Source of the DNA: Bacteroidota bacterium
GTDB taxonomy: Bacteria; Bacteroidota; Bacteroidia; B-17B0; Aurantibacillaceae
Direction: 5' to 3'
DNA: 64,000 bases
NCBI GenBank assembly: GCA_018267825.1
Contig: JAFDXR010000015.1
Coordinates: 39,033-103,032, forward strand
Below, one piece after another: positions 22,001 to 30,267 of the stretch (its first letter is position 1; every line of letters starts with the position of its first letter). The notes below the pieces were generated by a model that had not been told where the DNA came from, searched no databases, and saw only the letters and a list, made by a program, of their open reading frames with translations. A program made the translations under genes and the position numbers.

Positions 22001-25000
22001 ATGGAAATACCTTTATTGAGCAGGGTACATGTGCTGTATATGTTCCTGCTATCGATTCATTAATTATAGATTCTAACTATGTAAATAAGACCAGCGTATC
22101 GGGCTCTAATACAAACGCTTTCCGGCTTAATTACCCCGCAGCATATTTTAAGATTTCGCGGAATAAAATAGTTTCTACATATGAAACGATCATCCAGGTT
22201 ATCGGAAAAGGCGGCAATCATATCACTAAATCAAGTATTGATAATAATGTGATTATAGGCGGTACCGGGGCAGTATTGGCAGGAATCTCTAACAGTTGTG
22301 ATAGCGTGCTTGTTGCTTATAACTCTTTGCAGGTTAATGGGAATTATCCAGGAATAAGTATAAATGCCAATTACAACAAGGTATATAACAATATAGTTTC
22401 CGCACAAACTGGTAAGTGCTTGGCTATTCCCGGAAACACTACTACTACAAGTGATTACAACGTTTTTAAAACTACAGGTACCGTACTTGTTTCTGTAGGA
22501 TCTTCTACATATAATACTATGGCTAGTTATACCTTGGCGACTGGTAAGGACATGCATTCCATAAATGTTGATCCACAGTACATTTCCATTACGTCTGACC
22601 TTCATTATCAGAATCATTCGCTTGATGGAAAAGCCACGCCTTTACCAGACATTAGTTATGATCAACAGAATGTTTTGCGTGATTTGATAACACCTAATCC
22701 TGGCGCTTATGAAACTCCCCCGACTATAACATATAATACAACAAACAAATATCTCGTTCTGAAACGCATTGTAACGAATACGTTAACCGTTGGCGTTAAT
22801 AACACAATTGTTGCAAGTATTTCGTACTCAGTTCCACCAGGTGTGGATACAACCTATTATAAATATAGAGGAACAATAGACTCATTGAGACTTCACTATA
22901 AGATCAATGGCTTGCCTGAAATTATTGAGACGTGGAATGGCGCACTTCATTTGGGAGATTCGCTTATATATTCATTCACGACACCTTACTATGTTCCAAA
23001 TGGAAAATTATATAGCGTGTTAATCTGGTACGAAAATCTTAATCCAAATCAGCAGGAGATAAACCTTGTAGATGATAGTCTTCGAAAGCAAATAGCTATA
23101 CCTATGTCGGGCGATTACACTATTGGTGGAAGCCTGCCTGATTTTATCAGTTATACAGATTCATGGAATTCCATGTACGCCTGTGGAGCGACAAGCGGGT
23201 TAAGATTTTTGTTCCGGCCAGGAAATTATGGCACGTTTCATTATCAAGGATTCAACACAGTGCATGTCATCCCTGGACTGATAGAATATAGGTCTGAAAG
23301 TGGCCATGCCAGTGATGTAAGCATTGACCTGGTTTGGCTGAGTTCTTTGGATAGTATGAAGTTTTCGAATCTTACAATCCATCCTGTAACCGGAGGATCT
23401 GTTTCTTATGGCCCATTTGATGGGGTGCAGATTGGTTGTGTTCAAAGAACCATTTTCGATTCGTGTTATTTTCAAGGTGGAGCTACATTGGCGCAACAAA
23501 ATGGATTACACTTTTTTTATGAATATTCAGGTGTTTCAGCCACAATTACAAATTGTACATTCAGGAACATGAAATTTCCTGTCTATCTTTCCTCTGTAGA
23601 CTCGTATTGTTCAACTTCAGATACTAAGGGATTTGTGTTCGAAAACAATCAGGTTGATTCTTGTGATTATGGATTGATTGCCGCGGCTTATGATTATTTG
23701 AAATGGGTAAGTATCCGAAACAACTATATACACGCTAATATTTCCGGAATTAAGATAGGGCCAATCAATTCAGGAGGAGTTACATACAGTGGAAATTTTG
23801 ATATAAGCGGAAATCTTATTAATTCCTCAACAGCACTAGACATTACGGATCGCGTTAGTAGCATGAGGATGTCAAATAACATGATTATTTCTCAGAACGT
23901 AAATCACTTAGAGAATGTTGGGCGATTAAAGCTTTATAATAACTCTTTCGAGAAGAAGGTCAGGATTCTTGTGCTTGATTCTGTGGAGTTATTGAATAAT
24001 TCGTTTTATTCTCCTTCTAATAGCGAAGCACTCTATTTTTCCTTTTCAGGGAGCAGTTACATGCGTTCTGATTACAACAACATTTACGCGCCGTTAAGTA
24101 TCAATAAAGCCATATACACACACCTGGACCCGTCGAATCCATCAAATAACCTTGTTGTTTACCCGTTCACGAATGTAAACTCGATAAAGCTACAAACAGG
24201 AACAGATAGTAATTCAGTGGAATTCGCCCCGTACTATGTATCATCAAATGATCTTCACTCCCAGTCGGTCAACCTCCAAGATATGGCATTGCCGATACCG
24301 GGGATTACGACCGATATAGATGGTGAGTCGAGAACAGCCGGAATACCGGATATTGGCGCTGATGAGATCCAACAGTTGCCTAAAAATGTTTGGCCCGGAG
24401 ACGCAAATTATGATGGGATTGCAAATAATCTTGATATTTTAGAGCTAGGATTGCACTTTAGTATAGCAGGACCACTCCGCGGAACAATAAGTAATAGTTG
24501 GGGGCCATTTGCTTGTCACAATTGGTCAGATACATTGTCCAATGGAAATAATGTTAAGCACAGTGATTGTAATGGAGATGGAGCGATCGATGCGAATGAT
24601 ACAGCAGGAGTGTTTTTGAACTATGGATTGGTCCACGCATTGAAACCATTGCAAGCCAGTACAAGCGACACAGTATTGACAATTATCCCCGATCAGTCTT
24701 TTGTAAATTATGGCAATTGGGGGACCGCATCTGTATATATGGGAAGTAGCTTTAATCCCGTAAATAATGTAAATGGCGTGGCATATACTGTTACTTTCGA
24801 TCATACATTGATCGATCCAAATAACATCTATCTTGAATATCCGGTCTCTTTCCTGAACACTGCTAATCAGAATCTTCATTTCAGAAAGTTAGATTTTAGT
24901 AATGATGCCCTTTATACAGCGACAACGCACACGATGAGTAACAATGTGAACGGCAATGGAAAAATAGCCATTCTCCATTATAAGATTCGTAACACAGCAA

Positions 25001-25371
25001 GTGCCGATACCGCCCTGAACATTGGAATTACAGCGGGCTATAAGTCAGATGCAAGTGGATTGATTACCCCGTTGACATCGGGTTCGTCAACGGTGCAGGT
25101 GTCTTCATTAACAACTGAAGTTATGGACATTAGCGGGGCTAACATATATATTTACCCAACTCCTGCTAATAACTATATTATCATATCAGGCAGCCAGTCG
25201 CTTCAAAAAGCAGAGCTGCAGAATGTGGCTGGCCTTACAATAATGTCAGAGGCAATTAACGGGAAACAGCATACTATCAACCTGGAACAATTGGCCAGCG
25301 GAATCTACTTCGTCAGCGTATATGCCGGCGATCGTGTTGTGAAACGGCAGAAGATTGTTGTTCAGAAATAA
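16066..25371 (+). CDS. Giant T9SS-secreted multi-domain beta-helix surface protein
   Basis: This 3101-aa exported protein starts at the ATG at 16066 (an in-frame GTG is just upstream) with signal MRTIVSIVFLFVITLNLKAQ. Roughly by residue: a jelly-roll-like domain to 220; six or seven Ig/PKD-like repeats to 745 (VCSG...GADTYTWS...TTTYTV); four right-handed beta-helix blocks starting near 747, 1283, 1810 and 2349, each opening with a YTIGGSSPDF-like motif. CARDB-like spacers (NDASV..., NDAQA...) precede blocks two and three, and a more divergent spacer precedes block four. Residues 2776-2865 are a dockerin-like pair of calcium loops (DANYDGIANN, DCNGDGAIDAN). A cohesin-like beta sandwich follows, then a type A T9SS tail (IYPTPANNYIIISGS...). 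Beta-helix blocks suggest polysaccharide binding or cleavage, but no catalytic residues can be assigned. The body is AT-rich. Confidence 0.88.
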   Translation: MRTIVSIVFLFVITLNLKAQVGTNFDFSAGNITGWTLEEGTNTNSGAMSTASGYSASTEYFVMTAGATELNGFPITMSSPLGGNYVRVGKTSAGATVCKLSRSFTVSASSPAISVAYALVLYDGAHNCDEQPYFYFALKDGYGNLIPGSTHYSSPYNSSCPLSDPLLTANYRDWSTLSFDLSGYIGSVVTVELYAAGCVPSGHAGYCYFDAQACSNSFSPNSLLANGISYPLLSSQNSLAICGSNTLNIIAPPGAGSYSWSGSGVNGATTQSVSITQAGVYHLYFDKASACSNTTAVTFSVGAMPSVSVTNSYSVCSGTNVVLHASGALNYSWYPLPAAFSSTASSSATFTPTTSTTFTVTGTASNGCWDTASVYIGVSPSPSLGVSGSTVICSGASATLVATGADTYTWVTSGTQTNSIVVSPTVTTTYALNGAITSSGCTQMKYITLGVQNPSVSISPANVNVCTGSSVTVNATGADTYTWSNGANGNSIQINPVTTTNYTVNATNACGVLSNTFVAHSIQTPTVSVTGPAFVCGSSLLTYNATGASTYQWSTSGASGVSSGSGPSYSINTPTATTQFTVNCTGTSNGCSSNKQYTVAVSPTPTISISGALVICPGATTTLTAGGADTYTWSTGATTSSVVLSPTVSTTYTVTGKNLIGGCSQTKTITVATSGAITMTTTPALLKICRGDSILFAINGAQTVSWSNGATSYTTYAKPIVTKTFSVNASSSCNSFTSAPTVTVSMKGVYKIGGSSPDFTGLRSAINALAGGVCGPVIFDIRPGTYVDTLSIPLIPGTSAINTITFRSENGDSSSVILSDFATASSAVYHYVLGTKKPNFLIFSKLTFKQNVTSYSGSSANGPYLFYFDETATSGNAYVSVQNCRFIENNLTVSGIILNGLQNTQTGNISNCLFQNGKTGINVTNCMQYNITGNKCLSQTYTGITAFGFTGSIANNFIRSSSSTQVYGLNCMGTYTLSANQINVSHGGGIYAGYSKADIRNNFVFLNGATSGSAVNLEYTNAGTRIVFNTIRIAASTNVVNASDAFFFSNGSTSLNNNIVQNRGQGYIYKVSLTSTITATNNRFETVAPNFGYRNSSNYATFSAWKAAFSTEGNSQSAHTFFINDTTYKVSGDFMLNGSAIPVSGITNDIEGQPRNSTFPDIGAYEFNLQANDASVSSFLSLTDSVFCQGLLPVSVRLKNYGTDTLKSAKINWSLNGVNQPQYNWSGSIKSGDSTSVAIGSVILSGGRKNKFVVSSSMPNNNPDQSTNNDTLTLIPVKTRLSGTYTIGGSSPDYLYIKSAMDSLQRYGVCGPVIYNIRNGVYNSRVTLAGIAGSSAGNTVTLQSESQDSSLVVIADTGGYFGFSNTRNLVFNRLTFIQRSNLNYPTISASGSTSNLLIKNCVFDMSLGNMGISGNIRISPSDTTCRHFVVINCAFKNKTNIEFGSGATANVPRGAIVLNSKFENNGYIKVNGMDSVILSGNSLINTSSYPSVQISNTFRQMNIFNNLMYRADVSLTNLGANAFAKNFYNNILDSSVLQIINTPKVNVYHNLLSYRSDSSSLQAPIYFNGTVGQQKVRNNIIINRGGGPAVRIADMGFSGTVPLVFDHNDIVGKSSFTAYLVYSNVNVGLVAWQQSYNQDPASVTFMPSFAGAHDFHISNDHQLDNLGEANSIAINDRDNVLRNTITPDIGPYEFNGVQTANDAQAVSLFSVGYYCSGSSNSMYLKIKNNSSSQLNSLMVNWRVNGVSQTTYTWTGAVASGSTATLSIGSFIATGAQNLTIEANVSMPNGVPDTFAGNDTVALSGIYPKLNGIYTVGGTGCDFSSIDAVIAALNYRGICGQVTFRLKSGIFTTSNSTIDLGSINGNTVVNGITFESFTGNNSGTYIADSYINISSASNITFRNLTFLRSPVTLGSAINKLRFEGNVFDMDYLSSSSTPILTSNNYNYDVSFVNNTFKKAWRALNYTQTTGATYPKKLYIYGNTFIEQGTCAVYVPAIDSLIIDSNYVNKTSVSGSNTNAFRLNYPAAYFKISRNKIVSTYETIIQVIGKGGNHITKSSIDNNVIIGGTGAVLAGISNSCDSVLVAYNSLQVNGNYPGISINANYNKVYNNIVSAQTGKCLAIPGNTTTTSDYNVFKTTGTVLVSVGSSTYNTMASYTLATGKDMHSINVDPQYISITSDLHYQNHSLDGKATPLPDISYDQQNVLRDLITPNPGAYETPPTITYNTTNKYLVLKRIVTNTLTVGVNNTIVASISYSVPPGVDTTYYKYRGTIDSLRLHYKINGLPEIIETWNGALHLGDSLIYSFTTPYYVPNGKLYSVLIWYENLNPNQQEINLVDDSLRKQIAIPMSGDYTIGGSLPDFISYTDSWNSMYACGATSGLRFLFRPGNYGTFHYQGFNTVHVIPGLIEYRSESGHASDVSIDLVWLSSLDSMKFSNLTIHPVTGGSVSYGPFDGVQIGCVQRTIFDSCYFQGGATLAQQNGLHFFYEYSGVSATITNCTFRNMKFPVYLSSVDSYCSTSDTKGFVFENNQVDSCDYGLIAAAYDYLKWVSIRNNYIHANISGIKIGPINSGGVTYSGNFDISGNLINSSTALDITDRVSSMRMSNNMIISQNVNHLENVGRLKLYNNSFEKKVRILVLDSVELLNNSFYSPSNSEALYFSFSGSSYMRSDYNNIYAPLSINKAIYTHLDPSNPSNNLVVYPFTNVNSIKLQTGTDSNSVEFAPYYVSSNDLHSQSVNLQDMALPIPGITTDIDGESRTAGIPDIGADEIQQLPKNVWPGDANYDGIANNLDILELGLHFSIAGPLRGTISNSWGPFACHNWSDTLSNGNNVKHSDCNGDGAIDANDTAGVFLNYGLVHALKPLQASTSDTVLTIIPDQSFVNYGNWGTASVYMGSSFNPVNNVNGVAYTVTFDHTLIDPNNIYLEYPVSFLNTANQNLHFRKLDFSNDALYTATTHTMSNNVNGNGKIAILHYKIRNTASADTALNIGITAGYKSDASGLITPLTSGSSTVQVSSLTTEVMDISGANIYIYPTPANNYIIISGSQSLQKAELQNVAGLTIMSEAINGKQHTINLEQLASGIYFVSVYAGDRVVKRQKIVVQK
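25261..25371 (+). repeat. 111-nt T9SS tail module, copy 1
   Basis: The last 111 nt of the beta-helix gene differ at only three positions from the last 111 nt of the next gene (29100-29210). The encoded tail ends KRQKIVVQK in both. The sequence just upstream in the two genes is much less alike, so the identity starts abruptly. Confidence 0.9.
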
Positions 25372-25481
25372 AAGAATCAGGTTAAAATGATAGCTTACGG
25401 CAGATGAATCTCACTAATGTTTACACTGCGTTTTGGTTTAAACAGCATAAAAAATTAATAAATTATTTAATGAGTTGAAAC

Positions 25482-28400
25482 ATGAAGAAAAAGTATTCTT
25501 ACAGCAATATCTTTTATAGAATAGTTATATTTCTATTTATCCATAATTTGGCAAATGCGCAAACAGATTTGATGGGTATTAGCACCTATGGTGGTAATCA
25601 ATTTGGGACTATATTCCAATATGCCACTGGAACTAACTCATTAAACATGGTCTATAAATTGGGGGGATTAAACCCAGGTGATGGAGTTACCGCAACTCCA
25701 ATGAAAGCTTCAAATGGAAATATTTATGGGTTACGATCGAGTGGTGGCGTTTTTGGAAATGGTGTTTTATTTGAGTTTAATCCTATTAGCGGGCAATATA
25801 CTATTAAATATAATTTTGATAATTACCAACAAGGTGCAATTCCAATAGGTGAACTAGTAGAGTATTCAGCTGGTATTTTGTATGGATATACACGATATGG
25901 AGGTGCAAATGATCTTGGCGTTATTTTTATGTATAATCTGAATACAGGAACTTATAGTAAACTGGTTGATTTTGACGCGTCAAATATCGGATATATTCCC
26001 GTGGGGGGATTGTTGAATATGCCCAGCGGAAAAATGTATGGAGTAACAAGTACCGGGGGAGCAAATTATGTAACCGGAACATTGTTTGAGTTTAATCCGG
26101 CTACTAATGCAATTGCGGCTAAAATAACATTTACAGATTCAAATATGCCTCCAAATAATGCGCAGCACCCATCTGGTGGGTTGACATTAGCCTCTAATGG
26201 GAAGTTATATGGTTTGAGTTCTGATGGTGGATCGGGAGCCATTGGAGCAATATATGAGTATGATATTAGTACAAATAGTTGCCAGGTTGTTTTTAATTTT
26301 TCAGGAAACGGATCTGTATATGGACAATCACCAGTGGGCAAGTTAGTTCAGATTTCTTCCGGAAAATTATATGGTGTAACAGCTTCTGGTGGCACCGGAA
26401 ATTCTGGTGTAATTTTCGAGTTTGATCCAACGACTTATTCACTTACAGTAGATTATAATTTCTATGGAACGTCTGGTACCAGCCCAAATGAAGGATTGAC
26501 GCTTGCCCCGGATGGAAATTTATATGGAGCTACCGGATCTGGCGGAGCGTATTCAAAAGGCACATTTTATAAATTAAATCCAGGCAATGGTTCGTTTAGT
26601 AAACTCGTAGACTTTAACCAGGTCAATAATGGTGCAGCACCTGTTGGTAGAGTGATTCAGGTGAATAGTAGCCGGTTAATTGGGGTTACATCCGTCGGAG
26701 GAGCAGGCGATAAAGGAGTCATTTATGACTATAATATAGTAGCAGGAACATTGACTAAACTGGCAGATTTATCTTTTGCACTGAATGGTGAATACCCACA
26801 GAGTTCCCTTTTAAAAGCCTCAAATGGTAAATACTACGGGTTGACATATTCAGGTGGCATGAATAATGGTGGAGTTTTATTTGAATTTGATAATATTACC
26901 GGAACATATACAAAAAAAGCGGACTTTGATTATTCAACGAACTCTCAATTTGGATATAACCCAATAGGTGCCTTAATGGAAGCTGTTCCTGGAAAATTGT
27001 ACGGAGTGGCCCAAAGCGGGGGCCCTCTTTCCCAAGGGGCAGGAACAATTTTTGAGTATGATATAAATACTGCTTTGCTGACAACTAAATATACTTTCGG
27101 TGGACCTAATTATCTGAACGGATCGGGGCCTTTTGGTCCACTATTAAAAAGTAGCAATGGGAAGATATATGGTGTAACTGATAATGGGGGACTAAATCAG
27201 ACGGGGGTTTTATTTGAGTTTAATATAACAACCGGGACACTTACAAAAGTAGTTGATTTTCCTGCCGGTCAAACACCCATGATGCCTCCGATAGAGGCAC
27301 CTGATGGCAGTCTTATCGGACTCTCAAACAATGGATCTTATTCAGGCTCAATATATAAATATATTCCAGCTACCAATACATTTAGCACAGTGTCGTATAT
27401 GGGCAGTACAGTTGGGGGAAATATTACCGGACAACTAACTATGGCTCCAAATGGCTATTTCTATGGTACTACTATGAATGGTGGTGCTTATGGTGGAGGG
27501 GTTATTTTTTCTTATGATTATGTAACGAATAGTCGTAATAAAGTATATGACTTTCCATCGGATTATAATGTGCAGTCAAATTTAACTCTTGCACCGGATG
27601 GTTACCTGTATGGATTATCGGGAGCTGGAGGAAGCCATGGGCAGGGAACACTGTTTAAATTTGATCCTTCTACTGTGACATTTTCTACCCTTGTGAATTT
27701 TGATGGATTGAATGGAAGAGCTTCGACGTATACGCAGCTAAGTAGTCCATGTCCAAATTCATTCGCGGGCCAGCCGGTAAATGGCCCATCTTCGTTATGT
27801 CAGGGCTCGGGTAATATGGTAATCTATCAGGTTCCATCAGGCGCTATTTCGTATACATGGACTGTTCCTGTTGGCGCAACTATAAATTCGGGCTTGCACG
27901 CCAATATTCTTTCAGTAAATTTAAGCTCCTTGCCACAATCAACATATACTCTATCTGTTTCCTCAACATACACCTGTGGTATTGCCATAAAATCAGTTAA
28001 ATCATTTACAATTACTCCTCCGGCAACGCCACTCCCAACATTGGCAACCGTTGGATCAGGAAGTGTATGTTTAGGAACCAGTATAACATTTACGGCTAGT
28101 GGAACACCCACATATACATGGAGTTCTGGCGCAACTTCGCCAACATTAAACATTATTCCTGCAGTCACAACGACTTACACTGTCATGGGTACTGACTTAA
28201 ATAATTGCCTGGTCTCATCTACAGCGAATGTAACAGTGAATTCAAATTGTACTGATGTATGGCCTGGTGATGCAAATAGTGATGGAATAGCTGATAATAC
28301 AGATATACTGGAATTAGGGCTACATTTCAATCAAGCCGGACCACAGAGAGCCGCTGTAAGCAATTTGTGGCAATCGTGTTTTGCGTCAAATTGGTCGGGC

Positions 28401-29210
28401 ATTATTACAAATGGTAAAAACTTGAGTCATGCCGATTGTAATGGAGATGGAGTTATTAATGCCAATGATACAGCAGCAGTAGCTTTAAATTATAATCAAG
28501 TTCATGCATTTAAGCCGCAGTCAGGGAATAACTGGTCGATTCTTACAGTTTCACCAGATCAACCTAATGTGTCGCCGGGCTCTTGGGGTACCTCGTCTGT
28601 TTACTTAGGCGATCAGATATCACAATTAAGCAATATTAATGGAATTGCTTTTAGCGTTTTGTTTGACCAAACATTGATTGATGCGGATAGTGTTTATATG
28701 AGTTATCCAATTTCATTTTTTAACACGAATCAACAAAATTTGAATTTCACAAAAAAGGACTTTTCTAATGGTGTTCTCTATACTGCATCAACGCATACTA
28801 CAAATATTGAGTCAAATGGTTATGGAAAGGTCGCAAGCATACATTATAAAGTCAAAAGCTCAATTAGCTCGGATACCTCAGTTTATATTGACCTTGCTAA
28901 CGCAGTCACTTCAAATGCCAGTGGACAATTAACTCAAATTGTTTCCGGGATTGTAAAATACGGGGAAAATCCTGCAGAAAGATTGGTTGTTTATCCAAAC
29001 CCCGCCGGCAGCTACATAACCGTATCAGGGTCACTGATGCTGCAAAAAATCGAAATACAAAATGTGACGGGCCTCACGATCTTATCTGACTTGTGTGCTG
29101 GGAAACAGCACACCATCAACCTGGAACAATTGGCCAGCGGAATCTACTTCGTCAGCGTATATGCCGGCGATCGTATTGTGAAACGGCAGAAGATTGTTGT
29201 TCAGAAATAA
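25482..29210 (+). CDS. T9SS-secreted protein with TIGR03803-type repeats
   Basis: The 1242-aa exported protein has signal MKKKYSYSNIFYRIVIFLFIHNLANAQ. About 14 tandem repeats run from 28 to 750, each with the pattern LYGVTxxGGxxxxGVIFEFDPxTG, which matches the family I know as TIGR03803 (Gloeo_Verruco repeat). These are thought to build a propeller-like surface domain. Next are a PKD-like domain (757-845), an Ig-like domain (850-925), a dockerin-like calcium pair (from 927: DANSDGIADN, DCNGDGVINAN), a cohesin-like sandwich, and a type A T9SS tail. From the dockerin-like part onward it is a paralogue of the preceding giant gene, while the front is unrelated. Function is unknown beyond the surface location. 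The two genes are 110 nt apart. Confidence 0.87.
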   Translation: MKKKYSYSNIFYRIVIFLFIHNLANAQTDLMGISTYGGNQFGTIFQYATGTNSLNMVYKLGGLNPGDGVTATPMKASNGNIYGLRSSGGVFGNGVLFEFNPISGQYTIKYNFDNYQQGAIPIGELVEYSAGILYGYTRYGGANDLGVIFMYNLNTGTYSKLVDFDASNIGYIPVGGLLNMPSGKMYGVTSTGGANYVTGTLFEFNPATNAIAAKITFTDSNMPPNNAQHPSGGLTLASNGKLYGLSSDGGSGAIGAIYEYDISTNSCQVVFNFSGNGSVYGQSPVGKLVQISSGKLYGVTASGGTGNSGVIFEFDPTTYSLTVDYNFYGTSGTSPNEGLTLAPDGNLYGATGSGGAYSKGTFYKLNPGNGSFSKLVDFNQVNNGAAPVGRVIQVNSSRLIGVTSVGGAGDKGVIYDYNIVAGTLTKLADLSFALNGEYPQSSLLKASNGKYYGLTYSGGMNNGGVLFEFDNITGTYTKKADFDYSTNSQFGYNPIGALMEAVPGKLYGVAQSGGPLSQGAGTIFEYDINTALLTTKYTFGGPNYLNGSGPFGPLLKSSNGKIYGVTDNGGLNQTGVLFEFNITTGTLTKVVDFPAGQTPMMPPIEAPDGSLIGLSNNGSYSGSIYKYIPATNTFSTVSYMGSTVGGNITGQLTMAPNGYFYGTTMNGGAYGGGVIFSYDYVTNSRNKVYDFPSDYNVQSNLTLAPDGYLYGLSGAGGSHGQGTLFKFDPSTVTFSTLVNFDGLNGRASTYTQLSSPCPNSFAGQPVNGPSSLCQGSGNMVIYQVPSGAISYTWTVPVGATINSGLHANILSVNLSSLPQSTYTLSVSSTYTCGIAIKSVKSFTITPPATPLPTLATVGSGSVCLGTSITFTASGTPTYTWSSGATSPTLNIIPAVTTTYTVMGTDLNNCLVSSTANVTVNSNCTDVWPGDANSDGIADNTDILELGLHFNQAGPQRAAVSNLWQSCFASNWSGIITNGKNLSHADCNGDGVINANDTAAVALNYNQVHAFKPQSGNNWSILTVSPDQPNVSPGSWGTSSVYLGDQISQLSNINGIAFSVLFDQTLIDADSVYMSYPISFFNTNQQNLNFTKKDFSNGVLYTASTHTTNIESNGYGKVASIHYKVKSSISSDTSVYIDLANAVTSNASGQLTQIVSGIVKYGENPAERLVVYPNPAGSYITVSGSLMLQKIEIQNVTGLTILSDLCAGKQHTINLEQLASGIYFVSVYAGDRIVKRQKIVVQK
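29100..29210 (+). repeat. 111-nt T9SS tail module, copy 2
   Basis: The copy partner of 25261-25371 has three mismatches in 111 nt. It has a higher GC content than the AT-rich body of its gene, judged by eye. Confidence 0.9.
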
Positions 29211-29216
29211 GCAGTA

Positions 29217-30254
29217 TCAATTATTTCCCACACCCTTCGCGTCAATGCGAATGGAAAACTGTTTTACGTAATCGAATTCTGCGTTGATCGATTTGCGTTT
29301 GGCCAGATCGAGGATGCAGTAGTTTTTGAAACCTAATCCATCATCGCGCGAAAGCCCGTCGTGATCATATACACCAAAGCCAACACTGTCGATCATAGCA
29401 TAATGGTATAAGGCAAAAGTATCCTTCGCATCATATTCCGTAGTGGAAGTTTGATAATCCGAAGAAGTATAGAGCTGGTCCTGAGGATAAAATACCGACC
29501 AGTATACATCAGGCAGTGAGCTTTTCCAGAGAGTATTGTCAGAACTGTATGCATTATAAACAGAATCATTGTGAATCACAATTTTTTCGGAGTACAGCAT
29601 GGTTTTATAAATCGGAGGAACAGTCAGTGTGAACCTCGCTGAACAATAAACCAGCTTTTTATCGACACGGCTTTTCTGGTAGCGCACAGTATTGTGTTTA
29701 AAGGTTTCATCATATACCTGCACAGCTACATCATGCTCCGAGCGGAAACGGCTTTGCGAGATCCGTATTTCAAACTGGTGTTTGCCTTTGCGGAGTTCAT
29801 GAAACGCATAAAAAGGAATATCCACACTAAAACTTCCGCCATTGGCCAGGCTGCTGGTATCGCTTACAAAAGCCAGTGTATCGAGTGTGTTATCGGTATA
29901 TTGATAACGCCAGTAGTTTCCGTTGCTGCCGCTTATTGATGAGAGCACAGGTTTGCCATCGGCAAATACTTCAAACAGGAAAGCACTTTCGGTAAGTGTA
30001 TCATGATATCTGGGATCAATCGGGAATGCAGATTTGTCTTTGAAATGACAATTCACGGTTACCTGAAGCACATGCCTGCCGGTATCGACAGAGAGGGTAG
30101 TGGACTTATTGATAAAGCTGGCAGAGGGATTACTGAAAGTGTAAGGTATCGGGCCGAAACGCACCATGTCTTCTTTCTGGTGTTTGTTCGGAATAAAACA
30201 GGATTGAAAAATAAGAGCCAGTGTACAGAAAATGATCAGGAAGGAATATTTCAT
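29217..30254 (-). CDS. Lipoprotein with a C2-like C-terminal region
   Basis: The 345-aa product starts at the ATG at 30254 with a lipoprotein signal (MKYSFLIIFCTLALIFQSC, lipid-bearing Cys19). The frame stays open for 62 more codons upstream, but that stretch is the antisense of the Gly-rich tail of the next gene and lacks a signal. I do not recognise the N-terminal domain. The last third (DVYWSVFY...SVGFGVYDHDGLSRDDGLG) resembles a calcium-binding C2 domain edge; this is a fold-level guess. It starts 13 nt after the TPM gene and so is the last gene of the LemA-TPM operon. Confidence 0.75.
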   Translation of the reverse strand: MKYSFLIIFCTLALIFQSCFIPNKHQKEDMVRFGPIPYTFSNPSASFINKSTTLSVDTGRHVLQVTVNCHFKDKSAFPIDPRYHDTLTESAFLFEVFADGKPVLSSISGSNGNYWRYQYTDNTLDTLAFVSDTSSLANGGSFSVDIPFYAFHELRKGKHQFEIRISQSRFRSEHDVAVQVYDETFKHNTVRYQKSRVDKKLVYCSARFTLTVPPIYKTMLYSEKIVIHNDSVYNAYSSDNTLWKSSLPDVYWSVFYPQDQLYTSSDYQTSTTEYDAKDTFALYHYAMIDSVGFGVYDHDGLSRDDGLGFKNYCILDLAKRKSINAEFDYVKQFSIRIDAKGVGNN

Positions 30255-30267
30255 GTGTTGGAGTTTA

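Noticed and set aside
24391..29210. A true cellulosome locus
   Set aside because: No glycoside hydrolase with a recognisable catalytic domain and no scaffoldin with repeated cohesins lies in the window; only the dockerin-like and cohesin-like modules are kept as a finding.
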